Shown here in pieces: positions 8,334-16,766 of a stretch of 64,000 bases of DNA. Under the pieces are notes generated by a model. It saw only the letters and a program-made list of their open reading frames with translations. It searched no databases and was not told the DNA's origin. Made by a program: the position numbers and the translations under genes. The stretch spans positions 3,904,001 to 3,968,000 of the forward strand of contig NZ_SHKL01000001.1 in the NCBI RefSeq assembly GCF_004217185.1, given 5' to 3'. How positions within the stretch are numbered: the first letter of the stretch is position 1; each line of letters begins with the position of its first letter. Source of the DNA: Pseudonocardia sediminis. GTDB taxonomy: Bacteria > Actinomycetota > Actinomycetes > Mycobacteriales > Pseudonocardiaceae.

Positions 8334-11006
8334 TCAGCCCAGCGTCGCCCGCCCGGCCTCCAGACGGGCCACCGGCACGCGGTAGGGCGAGCAGGACACG
8401 TAGTCGAGCCCGGCGCGGTGGAAGAAGTGCACCGAGTCCGGGTCGCCGCCGTGCTCGCCGCAGATCCCCAGCTTGAGGTCCGGGCGGGTCCGCCGGCCCT
8501 CCCGTGCGCCGAGCTCGACCAGGTGCCCGACACCCTCGACGTCGAGCGACTCGAACGGCGACACCCCGAAGATCCCCTGCTCCAGGTAGTCGGAGAAGAA
8601 CGAGCTCTCGACGTCGTCGCGGGAGAAGCCCCACGTCGTCTGGGTGAGGTCGTTCGTGCCGAAGGAGAAGAACTCGGCGGTCTCGGCGATCTGCGCGGCC
8701 ACGATCGCCGCGCGCGGCAGCTCGATCATGGTCCCGACCTGGTGCGGCACCGGGGCGCCGTCCACGTGCGACTCCGGCTCGGCGACGACCTCGGCGATCT
8801 CCGCGGACACGGCCTGCAGCTCCTGCACCGTCCCGACCAGCGGCACCATGATCTCCGGGTGCACCGCGACCCCCTCGGCGACGAGCGTCGCCGCGGCCCG
8901 GGTGATGGCGCGGACCTGCATCGCGAACAGGCCCGGTACGGCGATACCGAGTCGGACGCCACGCAGCCCCAGCATCGGGTTCTGCTCGTGCAGCCGGCGC
9001 ACGGCGACCAGCAGCTCCTCGCGCACCGGGTCGGTCTCGCCGCGCTCGTGGGCCAGCGCGCTCTCGACGGTGAGCTCGGTGAGGTCGGGCAGGAACTCGT
9101 GCAGCGGCGGGTCCAGCAGCCGGATCGTCACCGGTAGGCCGTCCATCGCCCGGTACAGCGCGGTGAAGTCCTCGATCTGCATCGGCAGTAGGGCGGCGAG
9201 CTGCTCCTCGCGCTGGTCCCGGGTCTCGGCGAGCACCAGCTTCTCGACCATCTCGCGGCGGTCGCCGAGGAACATGTGCTCGGTGCGGCAGAGCCCGATC
9301 CCCTCGGCGCCGAAGCGCCGGGCCCGGGCGGCGTCGTCGGCGGTGTCGGCGTTGACCCGCACGCGCAGCCGCCGGCGCTCGTCGGCGTGGCGCATCAGGC
9401 GGGCGACGGCGTCGACGAGATCGTCGCCCTGACCCTCCTGCATGCTCCCCTCGAACCAGGAGACCACCGGGCTCGCGACGACCGGGACCTCACCCAGGTA
9501 GACCTCGCCGTTCGTGCCGTCGATCGAGATCGTCTCGCCCTCGCCGACCTCGACCCCGTCGGCGGTGGTGAACCGCTTCGCCGCGACGTCGACCTCCAGG
9601 TCGTCCGCCCCGCACACCGCGGTCTTGCCCATCCCGCGCGCGACGACCGCGGCGTGCGACGTCCGCCCGCCGCGGCTGGTCAGGATGCCCTCGGCGGCGA
9701 TCATGCCGTCCAGGTCGTCCGGGTTCGTCTCGCGCCGGACCAGCACGACCTTCTCCCCCGCCCTCGTCTTCGCGACGGCCGTCGCCGAGTCGAACACCGC
9801 CGCCCCGACCGCGGCGCCCGGGGAGGCGTTCATCCCGGTCGTGAGCAGCTTCTTCTCCGCGTCCCGGTCGAAGCGCGGGAACATCAGGTTCGCCAGCTGG
9901 GCCCCGGTGACGCGCCCGAGGGCCTCGTCGAGGTCGATCACGCCCTCGTCGACGAGCTGGGTGGCGATCGTGAACGCGGCCGCGGCGGTGCGCTTGCCGA
10001 CCCGGGTCTGCAGCATCCACAGCTGCCCGCGTTCGATCGTGAACTCGATGTCGCAGAGGTCGCGGTAGTGGTTCTCCAGCGTGGTCATGATGTCCATGAG
10101 CCGGTCGTAGGAGACCTTGTCGATGGTCTCCAGCTCGGCGAGCGGACGGGTGTTGCGGATGCCGGCGACGACGTCCTCGCCCTGGGCGTTCTGCAGGTAG
10201 TCGCCGTAGACGCCGCGCGCGCCGGAGGCGGGGTCGCGGGTGAACGCGACGCCGGTGCCGGAGTCCATGCCGAGGTTGCCGAACACCATCGACACCACGC
10301 TGACCGCGGTGCCGAGGTCGGCCGGGATGCGTTCCTGACGCCGGTAGAGGTGCGCCCGCGGCGAGTTCCAGGAGTCGAACACCGCGCGGACGGCGAGGTC
10401 GAGCTGCTCGCGCGGGTCCTGCGGGAAGTCGCGCCCGGCGTGGGTGCGCACGAGACCCTTGAACGTCTCCACCAGGGTCTCGAAGTCGCCGGCGTCGAGG
10501 TCGAGGTCGTTGCGGGTGCCCTTGGCCGCCTTCGCCTCGTCGACGGCGTGCGAGAAGTGCTCGGAGGAGATGCCCAGGACGGTCGCGCCGAACATCTGCA
10601 CCAGGCGGCGGTAGGAGTCCCAGGCGAAGCGGTCGTCCCCGGCCCGCCGGGCCAGTGCGTGCACCGAGGCGTCGTTGAGGCCGACGTTGAGGACGGTCTC
10701 CATCATCCCGGGCATCGAGAACTTCGCCCCGGACCGGACCGAGACCAGCAGCGGGTCCTCCGGGTCCCCGAGTCGACGGCCCATCGCCGACTCCAGCGTG
10801 GACAGGTGCTCGGTGACCTCGTCGGCCATCCCGTCCGGTTCGGCGCCCCCGCTCAGGTAGGCCCGGCAGGCCTCGGTGGTGATGATGAACCCGGGCGGCA
10901 CCGGCAGGCCCAGGTTCGTCATCTCGGCCAGGTTCGCGCCCTTGCCGCCGAGCAGGTCCTTCTGGTCGCGGTCACCCTCGGCGAAGTCGTAGACGAACCT
11001 GGGCAT
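8334..11006 (-). CDS. ppdK: Pyruvate, phosphate dikinase
   Basis: An 890-residue PPDK, the usual full length, interconverting pyruvate + ATP + Pi and phosphoenolpyruvate + AMP + PPi. The N-terminal ATP-grasp domain begins FVYDFAEGDRDQKDLLGGKGANLAEM. The swivelling phosphohistidine domain carries LTSRGGRTSHAAVVARGMGKTAVCG (His within TSHAA). The C-terminal PEP/pyruvate TIM barrel holds FSFGTNDLTQTTWGFSRDD and the catalytic cysteine motif GICGEHGGDP. The ATG at 11006 is preceded by GGAGG; an upstream extension of the open frame is low-complexity and not family-like. It is a gluconeogenic/anaplerotic node. It is divergent from the AbiEi/DUF559 gene across about 235 bp of regulatory space in which I see no clear motif. 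Confidence 0.97.
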   Translation of the reverse strand: MPRFVYDFAEGDRDQKDLLGGKGANLAEMTNLGLPVPPGFIITTEACRAYLSGGAEPDGMADEVTEHLSTLESAMGRRLGDPEDPLLVSVRSGAKFSMPGMMETVLNVGLNDASVHALARRAGDDRFAWDSYRRLVQMFGATVLGISSEHFSHAVDEAKAAKGTRNDLDLDAGDFETLVETFKGLVRTHAGRDFPQDPREQLDLAVRAVFDSWNSPRAHLYRRQERIPADLGTAVSVVSMVFGNLGMDSGTGVAFTRDPASGARGVYGDYLQNAQGEDVVAGIRNTRPLAELETIDKVSYDRLMDIMTTLENHYRDLCDIEFTIERGQLWMLQTRVGKRTAAAAFTIATQLVDEGVIDLDEALGRVTGAQLANLMFPRFDRDAEKKLLTTGMNASPGAAVGAAVFDSATAVAKTRAGEKVVLVRRETNPDDLDGMIAAEGILTSRGGRTSHAAVVARGMGKTAVCGADDLEVDVAAKRFTTADGVEVGEGETISIDGTNGEVYLGEVPVVASPVVSWFEGSMQEGQGDDLVDAVARLMRHADERRRLRVRVNADTADDAARARRFGAEGIGLCRTEHMFLGDRREMVEKLVLAETRDQREEQLAALLPMQIEDFTALYRAMDGLPVTIRLLDPPLHEFLPDLTELTVESALAHERGETDPVREELLVAVRRLHEQNPMLGLRGVRLGIAVPGLFAMQVRAITRAAATLVAEGVAVHPEIMVPLVGTVQELQAVSAEIAEVVAEPESHVDGAPVPHQVGTMIELPRAAIVAAQIAETAEFFSFGTNDLTQTTWGFSRDDVESSFFSDYLEQGIFGVSPFESLDVEGVGHLVELGAREGRRTRPDLKLGICGEHGGDPDSVHFFHRAGLDYVSCSPYRVPVARLEAGRATLG

Positions 11007-11241
11007 CGCGGTACCTCCGGCGGGTCGGATACGAGATGGCGACAGACCGTCGCCTGGGCATCCGGTCAGTGTGGGCCGGACACCGGCCCCGCCCAAGAGC
11101 CGAATGTCGCCAGACCGGTCTCCGGATCGATCCAGTCGGGTGGGCACGGCGGGGCGGGCCGGTGGCCCGGCCCGGTCACGGACGCGAACGGTGGCAGCCG
11201 TTCGGCATCCGGACGGCCACCTCGGACCCGATCCTGACCGG

Positions 11242-12102
11242 ATGTCGCTGGAGGAGCTGCTGCTCGCCCAGGCCGGTGTGCTGACCCGGACCCAGGCCCT
11301 GGCCCATGGGGTCGCGGCCAGGACGATCACGCGAAGGGGGTCGTCCGGGGCGTGGTCGTCGATCCATCCCGGCGTCTACCTGGTCGGCGGGCACCGCTTC
11401 ACCGACGAGGCCCGGGTCCGGGCGGCCTGGCTGTGGGGTGGCGGGCGTTCGACGGTCAGCGGCCCGTCCGCCGCGTTCTGGCACGGCGTGCTCGGCCGGC
11501 GCGGCTTCCGGATCGACCTCACGATGCCCCGGGCGTCGCACCGTCGACGGCCACCCGGGGTGTTCCTCCGCCGTCGCGATCTCGAGCCGGAGGAGCGCGG
11601 GGTCGTCGTGACCGGACGCGCCCTCTCGGTGCTGGAGACCGCACCCGTGGTCGCGAACGGCGCGCAGTTCCTCGACCGGGCGTTGCAGCGGCACATCTCC
11701 TTCACCGAGCTGCACGAGGCGTACTGCCGGGCGGCAGGCTCCCGGGGGATGGGCCCGGCCGGGGTGATGCTGGTGGCCTGCGCCGACCGGGCCGACTCAG
11801 CTGCCGAGCGCCTGATGCTGCGCCTGCTGACCGGGGCCGGGTTCTCCGGCTTCGAGCGGGCCCATCCCTTCGGCCCCTTCACCGTCGACGTCGCGTTCCC
11901 GGCCTCGCGGGTGGCGATCGAGGTCGACGGGTGGGCGTGGCACGTCGACTCCGAGCGGTTCGCGACCGACCGGCGCAAGGGCAACGCCCTGGTCGGCGCC
12001 GGCTGGACGGTGCTGCGCTTCACCTGGGCGAACCTCGCCGAGGAGCCCGGTGAGATCGTCCGGACCGTCCGCGCCGCCCTGGCCCACGCCACCGCCGCGT
12101 GA
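11242..12102 (+). CDS. AbiEi-antitoxin-like / DUF559 (Vsr-like) endonuclease-domain protein
   Basis: A 286-residue two-part protein. The N-terminus (LLLAQAGVLTRTQALAHGVAARTITRRGSSGAWSSIHPGVYLVG) matches the winged-helix beginning of type IV AbiEi-like antitoxins. The C-terminus (FSGFERAHPFGPFTVDVAFPASRVAIEVDGWAWHVDSERFATDRRKGNALVGAGWTVLRFTW) matches the DUF559/Vsr-like PD-(D/E)XK nuclease fold, with the D-V-A-F and I-E-V-D-G acidic residues and the following RK. Such fusions are common and multicopy in actinobacteria, usually without an AbiEii toxin; none is seen here. The ATG at 11242 is chosen because upstream residues are Arg/Pro-rich and unlike the family. No good RBS is visible, so it may be leaderless. 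Confidence 0.78.
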   Translation: MSLEELLLAQAGVLTRTQALAHGVAARTITRRGSSGAWSSIHPGVYLVGGHRFTDEARVRAAWLWGGGRSTVSGPSAAFWHGVLGRRGFRIDLTMPRASHRRRPPGVFLRRRDLEPEERGVVVTGRALSVLETAPVVANGAQFLDRALQRHISFTELHEAYCRAAGSRGMGPAGVMLVACADRADSAAERLMLRLLTGAGFSGFERAHPFGPFTVDVAFPASRVAIEVDGWAWHVDSERFATDRRKGNALVGAGWTVLRFTWANLAEEPGEIVRTVRAALAHATAA

Positions 12103-12266
12103 TCGGCGGCCGGGTACCGATCAGAGCCGTCCGTGGCCACCATCGGGACCGGACTGCCGATCATCGCGACAGGTCCGGCGGTCGTGACCGCGTACTGCCT
12201 GCACGATCGGAGACCGGGTCCCGATCACGGCCACAGGTGGCCCCGATCGGGACCGGGCCGCCGATC
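12101..12266. repeat. Array of four 22-bp imperfect palindromes (GATCGG-N10-CCGATC)
   Basis: Four units of exactly 22 bp start at 12101, 12141, 12205 and 12245. Three begin GATCGG and the second begins CATCGG; all four end CCGATC. The two inner pairs are each spaced 40 bp start to start, with 18-bp spacers, and the middle spacer is 42 bp. The first unit is close to the reverse complement of the fourth. They occupy the gap ahead of the large LuxR gene at 12338, so they are candidate operator sites for it or structured elements in its leader. Confidence 0.6.
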
Positions 12267-12337
12267 ACCGCGCCACCGCCCGTCGTGGACCGACCGGATC
12301 CGCCCCGCGCGGCGGCACAGCAAGATCGACTGTTGGT

Positions 12338-15133
12338 ATGTTTTGTGACGAACCGAACTCGCGTCCGGGGACGGCCACACCCGAGGGGAGCCCGACGATC
12401 GACGACCGCGAGAACAGTCCGACCGACGCGCTGCTCGACGCGGCGTCGCCCGGCTCCGGCCCGCCACTGGTCGTCGTGACCGGGCCGACCGGGTCCGGCC
12501 GGACCTCCGCGCTCGCGGGGCTGCGCACGACCCTGCTCGCCCGCGGGGTCACCGTCGCGTCGATGCGGTTCTCCCCCGGTGGCGGCGCCGCCCCGGCCGT
12601 CCCGTCGGCGACGACCGACGGCCGGGGCGCGCTCGGGGCCCGGTACGGGGCGGCCCACCCCTCGGCGTGGCTGCCGTTCGGGCCGGTGGAGGGTGCGCAC
12701 GCCGACCCGGCGGTGGCCGCGCGGGCGGGTGCCGCCGCGGCGGCACCGATGCTGGCGGGTGGGAACACCGTCGTCCTCGTCGACGACGCGCAGTGGATGG
12801 ACCGGGACTCCCTCGCCGTGCTCGAGTCCCTCGTCCGGCGCCTGCGCGCCGGTGCGGTCCGGGTGGTCTGTGCCGTCCGGACACCCGCGACGGACCTCGT
12901 CGCCGCCGGTGCCGCGGCGACGATGCGCCGGCTGCGCCGCGACGATCTGGTCGTGTCGATCCGGCTGCCCCTGTTCGACGAGGCGCGGATCGTCCGCGAG
13001 CTGCGGACCGCCGTCGCGGCCGTCCCGTCCACCGAGCTCGTCGACCGGGTCCGCGGGCTCACCCGCGGGATCCCGGCCGCGGTCGCCGACCTCGTCGCCG
13101 GCCTGCGTGCCGACGGGGCCGTGCACGTCGTCGACCGGCACGCGCACCTGGTGCCGCCGGTGCGGCGGACCGGGATGGAGGGCCACCACCTGCTGCGCGG
13201 CGTCCGGGGCCTCGCCCCCGGCCTCGCGGACGCGGCGACCGCGGCGGCGGTGCTGCACCCGGTCGGCCCGGCGCTCCCGGACCTGCTCGTCACCGCGCTG
13301 GGGGTCCCCGCCGACGAGGCGACGGACCGGCTCGCGGCCCTGCGCGACGCCGGAGTGCTGCACCACGGCGGCCGGTCGTGGAGGTTCGTCGTCCCGCTGC
13401 TGGCCGAGGCCCTCGTCTCGGGGATCGGGCCCTACGAGCGGCGGCGTCTGGCCATGATCGTCGTCGAGGCCGTCCGGGACGGCACCGCGACCGGCGTCGA
13501 CGAGGCCTACCTCACCGACCGGGTCGCCGACGCCGGACGGCTGGCCCCGGCCCGCTGGGCGCTGGACCTGCTCTGCGCCCAGGCCCGCGCGGCCGTCCCC
13601 GCCGACCCGGAGCGCGCCTCGCGGTGGCTGTCCGCCGCGGTCGAGCTCGCCTCCGACCGCACGGAACGGGTCGAGATCCTCCGGATGCACCTGCGGACGA
13701 GCTTCGACGGCGGCGACTACCCGACCGCCGTCGCCCTCGCCCGGGAGATCCTGCACTACGACGCCGAGCGGCTACCGGTCCCGGCCCGGCAGATCGTCGC
13801 GATCCTGCTGGTGTTCTCCCTGCACAACGTCGGCGACGTCGAGAGCCTCGAGGAGATCGCCGCCGGGACCCGGGAGACCCTCGGCGACGAGCCCCTCCGA
13901 CGGATCGGCCAGGCGATCGCCCTGGTGCACCTGGACCGGTGGGTCGAGTCGCGGGAGCTGCTCGACAGCACCGAGGACGTCTGGTCCCGCAGCCCCGCCA
14001 CCCGGGCACCGGGGCGGATGTTCGGCGCGTTCACCGCCCTCTACACGGGCGAGCCCGGACCGTTCGAGGAGATGCTCGCCGCCGCCGAGCAGGGCCGGCA
14101 CGTCGCCAGCGGCTGGGAGCGGGAGAGCCACATCGAGGGCCTCGTCTCGGCCCTGCTGACCGTCGGGGAGCTGCGCCGCGCCGAACGCCTGCTCGACGCC
14201 GAGGGCCAGGCCCCGGAGACGCTCGCCCCGGCCGGCCAGGTGCTCGTGTCGCTGATGCGCGGACGCACCGGGGCCTCGCTCGACGACGCCCGGCGGACGG
14301 TCGCCCGCAGCGCCGGACGCGGCTCCGGCACCGTGCACGCCCCGATGAGCCAGATCATGGCCTTCCTGCTGATCGCGCAGGGCCGGTTGAGCGGGGCCCG
14401 TGACCTGCTCGCCTCGGCCAGGGCCGGCGCCCCGGCCCTGGAACACCTGCTGGAGGATCCCGAGGCCGAGATCGACGTCATCCTCGGCGACGTCGCGCGG
14501 GCCGAGGCCCGGCTGACCGACGCGCTGGACACCGGCAAGCGTCGCGGGCTCCTGGTCGGCAGCGACGTGACGCTGGCCCAGCTCGCCGGGTTCGCGCTGG
14601 ACCGCGGCGACCTCGACGTCGCGCGGCGCCGGGCCGTCGAGCTGGAGGGCGTCGCCGACCGCATGGGCACCAGCCGCAGCGCCATGTACGCGACGATCAC
14701 CCGGGCGGCCGTCGACCGGGACCCCGCCCTGGCCCGGGAGGGTCTGCGGATCGGACGCGAGCGCGGGATCCCGTTCGAGCTGGCGACCACACAGCTGCGC
14801 CTGGTGGCGCACGGCGTCGCCGACCCGGTCCTGCTCTCCGAGGCGTACGCGACGTTCGGGGACCTGGACGCACTGTTGTTCCGGGCCTGGACCCGCACCC
14901 TGATGACGGCCACGGAGGTCCCGATCCCGGGCCGCCGGGTCACCGTGGAGGAGAACGAACGACTCCTCGCGCTCCTGGTGGCCGAGGGTCTGAGCAACAA
15001 GCAGATCGCGGTCACGCTGCGGACCAGTGACAAGAGCGTCGAGGGACGGCTGGGACGGCTGTTCGCCCGCACCGGTCACCGCTCCCGCATCGAGCTGGCC
15101 GCCGCCATCCTCACCGGTGACGACCCGGTGTGA
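12338..15133 (+). CDS. Large LuxR-family ATPase regulator with Walker A Lys-to-Arg change (paralogue 1)
   Basis: A 931-residue LuxR/STAND regulator. The P-loop reads GPTGSGRTS (residues 49-57), with Arg in place of the Walker A Lys. Walker B is VVLVDDAQWMDRD (about 145-157). A long helical sensor region follows, then a C-terminal HTH: LLVAEGLSNKQIAVTLRTSDKSVEGRLGRLFARTGHRSRIELAAAI. It is strikingly similar throughout to the gene at 21886-24612, sharing DDAQWMDRD, CAVRTP, GPYERRRL, LTDRVADAGRL and an almost identical C-terminus, so the two are paralogues. The ATG at 12338 has a weak RBS, and the N-terminal 30 residues have no counterpart in the paralogue, so the true start is uncertain. It is preceded by four palindromes and convergent with the EspI-like gene. 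Confidence 0.9.
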   Translation: MFCDEPNSRPGTATPEGSPTIDDRENSPTDALLDAASPGSGPPLVVVTGPTGSGRTSALAGLRTTLLARGVTVASMRFSPGGGAAPAVPSATTDGRGALGARYGAAHPSAWLPFGPVEGAHADPAVAARAGAAAAAPMLAGGNTVVLVDDAQWMDRDSLAVLESLVRRLRAGAVRVVCAVRTPATDLVAAGAAATMRRLRRDDLVVSIRLPLFDEARIVRELRTAVAAVPSTELVDRVRGLTRGIPAAVADLVAGLRADGAVHVVDRHAHLVPPVRRTGMEGHHLLRGVRGLAPGLADAATAAAVLHPVGPALPDLLVTALGVPADEATDRLAALRDAGVLHHGGRSWRFVVPLLAEALVSGIGPYERRRLAMIVVEAVRDGTATGVDEAYLTDRVADAGRLAPARWALDLLCAQARAAVPADPERASRWLSAAVELASDRTERVEILRMHLRTSFDGGDYPTAVALAREILHYDAERLPVPARQIVAILLVFSLHNVGDVESLEEIAAGTRETLGDEPLRRIGQAIALVHLDRWVESRELLDSTEDVWSRSPATRAPGRMFGAFTALYTGEPGPFEEMLAAAEQGRHVASGWERESHIEGLVSALLTVGELRRAERLLDAEGQAPETLAPAGQVLVSLMRGRTGASLDDARRTVARSAGRGSGTVHAPMSQIMAFLLIAQGRLSGARDLLASARAGAPALEHLLEDPEAEIDVILGDVARAEARLTDALDTGKRRGLLVGSDVTLAQLAGFALDRGDLDVARRRAVELEGVADRMGTSRSAMYATITRAAVDRDPALAREGLRIGRERGIPFELATTQLRLVAHGVADPVLLSEAYATFGDLDALLFRAWTRTLMTATEVPIPGRRVTVEENERLLALLVAEGLSNKQIAVTLRTSDKSVEGRLGRLFARTGHRSRIELAAAILTGDDPV

Positions 15134-15164
15134 CCCTGCTACACCCATACCCGGTTCCCGGCGC

Positions 15165-16745
15165 TCATCCGTCGAAACCGTCCGCGATCCGGGCCCCGAG
15201 CAGCAGCACGGCGTCGATCGTCTCCGGGCGCAGTGCGCCGAGGTGCACCCGGCCGCCGTAGGCCAGGTGCGGGTCGAAGGGCAGCTCGACCACGGCCCGT
15301 GTCCGCGACTCGAAGTGCCGGCGGACGAGGTCGCGGTCGACGTCGCGGCTCCACCGGTCGCAGCTCAGGACGACCACGGACTGCTCGGCCAGGGCGGCGA
15401 AGCCGTGCCCGTGCAGCCAGTCCAGGGTCTTCGACGCCCGGTTCGCCCCGTCGACGGTGGGGCTGCCGACCACGACCAGCGAGTCGGCCAGCGCCAGCGT
15501 CCCCTCCATCGCCGAGTGCACCAGCCCGGTCCCGGAGTCGGTGATCAGGATGTTCGCGAACCGCCCGACGAGACGGCACACCGCCTCGTACTCGGCGCGG
15601 GAGAACGACTCCCCCGCCGCCGGGTCCTGCTCCGAGGCGAGGACCCGCAGACGTCCGGCGAGACTGGTGAAGCGGTCGAGGTCGTGGATGGTGGTCGCCT
15701 GCTCGATGCCGGCCAGCAGGTCGCGCACGGTGACGCTGGTGTCGCCGGTGAGGCGGTCGGCGAGCGTGCCGGCGTCGGGGTTGGCGTCGAGGGCGACGAC
15801 CCGGTCGCCGCGGTTCTCGGCGAGCGCCAGGCCCAGGCACGCGGACACGGTCGTCTTGCCGACACCGCCCTTGATCGACGCGACCGCGACACGACGGACA
15901 CCGGGCAGCGGGCGGCGGATCGCCTGGATCATCTGCTGCCGGGCGACCTGCGCGGGCGACGGTCCGGGGTTCATCCGGCCGCGGGTGACGGTGTAGACGC
16001 CGCGCCGCCACCCGCCCATCGGCGCCTCGCCGGAGTAGCGCACGAGGGAGTCCGGGCCCAGCGGGGGTGCCGGCGCACTGGCGTCGACCGGGAGCGGGAC
16101 GACTCCCCGCTGAGGGGGTGCGGCCCGCCGGTCCCGGGGTGGGGTCGGGGTGACGTCCGGGTCCGAGGGTGACACCAGCGGTGGTCCGGAGCGGGGTGCG
16201 GGCGGGCGTACCGGTGCGGGTGGATGTCCGAAGGCCGTTCGCGGAGCCGGAGGGCGGGCGGGCGCCCGCCCGACGACGCCGGTCGGCTCGGCCGGTCCGG
16301 ACGACACCGGCGGTGGGGTCGGACCGGCCGGCTCCGGCGACGACGTCGTCCCGGCCGGCCGCGGTGCGCCGGCTGGACCGGTGGGTCCCGGCGCCGGTCC
16401 GTGATCGGACGAAACCGGCGACCTCGCGACCACCGGCATCCGGGTCGTCGGCTCGGGTGTCCCGACCGTCGCCGCTTCCTCCGGCGGGGCGGGCGCAGAC
16501 GGGGTGAGCGGCCGGGAGGGCTCCGGGCCGCGGCCGGTCACCGCCCCGGACCGCGTTCCCCGTGGCCCTCCCTGCGGTCCCGGATCGGCCGGGCTATCCG
16601 GTGGGGACGCCGTCCGGCCGTTCGGGGCCGGGCCCCCCGCCGGGGCCGCCGGGGTCCAGCTGACCGGCCAGTCGACCGGCACCCAGGCGAGATCGTCGTC
16701 GCCCGGGGAGACCCGGCCGGCGTCGTTCGTGGTGCCGTTCGCCAT
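15165..16745 (-). CDS. EspI-like ParA/MinD-family ATPase with Pro-rich N-terminus
   Basis: A 526-residue protein. Residues 1-240 are Pro/Ala/Gly-rich and probably disordered. A linker GGWRRGVYTVTRGRMNPGPSPAQV (about 244-267) resembles the segment preceding the ATPase in type VII secretion EspI-like proteins. The ATPase has the deviant Walker A IKGGVGKTT (about 291-299), ALDANPDAGTLADR (about 318-331) and LITDSGTGLVHSAMEG. ParA/MinD ATPases position or regulate membrane complexes by ATP-driven dimerisation. The gene starts 21 bp after the stop of the membrane-anchored coiled-coil protein, so the two form an operon. No ESX core gene (EccB/C/D/E, MycP, EsxA/B) is present in the window. Confidence 0.88.
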   Translation of the reverse strand: MANGTTNDAGRVSPGDDDLAWVPVDWPVSWTPAAPAGGPAPNGRTASPPDSPADPGPQGGPRGTRSGAVTGRGPEPSRPLTPSAPAPPEEAATVGTPEPTTRMPVVARSPVSSDHGPAPGPTGPAGAPRPAGTTSSPEPAGPTPPPVSSGPAEPTGVVGRAPARPPAPRTAFGHPPAPVRPPAPRSGPPLVSPSDPDVTPTPPRDRRAAPPQRGVVPLPVDASAPAPPLGPDSLVRYSGEAPMGGWRRGVYTVTRGRMNPGPSPAQVARQQMIQAIRRPLPGVRRVAVASIKGGVGKTTVSACLGLALAENRGDRVVALDANPDAGTLADRLTGDTSVTVRDLLAGIEQATTIHDLDRFTSLAGRLRVLASEQDPAAGESFSRAEYEAVCRLVGRFANILITDSGTGLVHSAMEGTLALADSLVVVGSPTVDGANRASKTLDWLHGHGFAALAEQSVVVLSCDRWSRDVDRDLVRRHFESRTRAVVELPFDPHLAYGGRVHLGALRPETIDAVLLLGARIADGFDG

Positions 16746-16766
16746 CGGAGTGACCCGCCGTCCCCG

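Noticed and set aside
8334..11330. Longer N-terminus for pyruvate phosphate dikinase
   Set aside because: The 108 extra codons are low-complexity and unlike PPDK; GGAGG precedes the ATG at 11006.
12101..12266. Possible CRISPR array
   Set aside because: Only four 22-bp imperfect palindromes, spacers of 18, 42 and 18 bp, no cas genes; regulatory repeats fit better.
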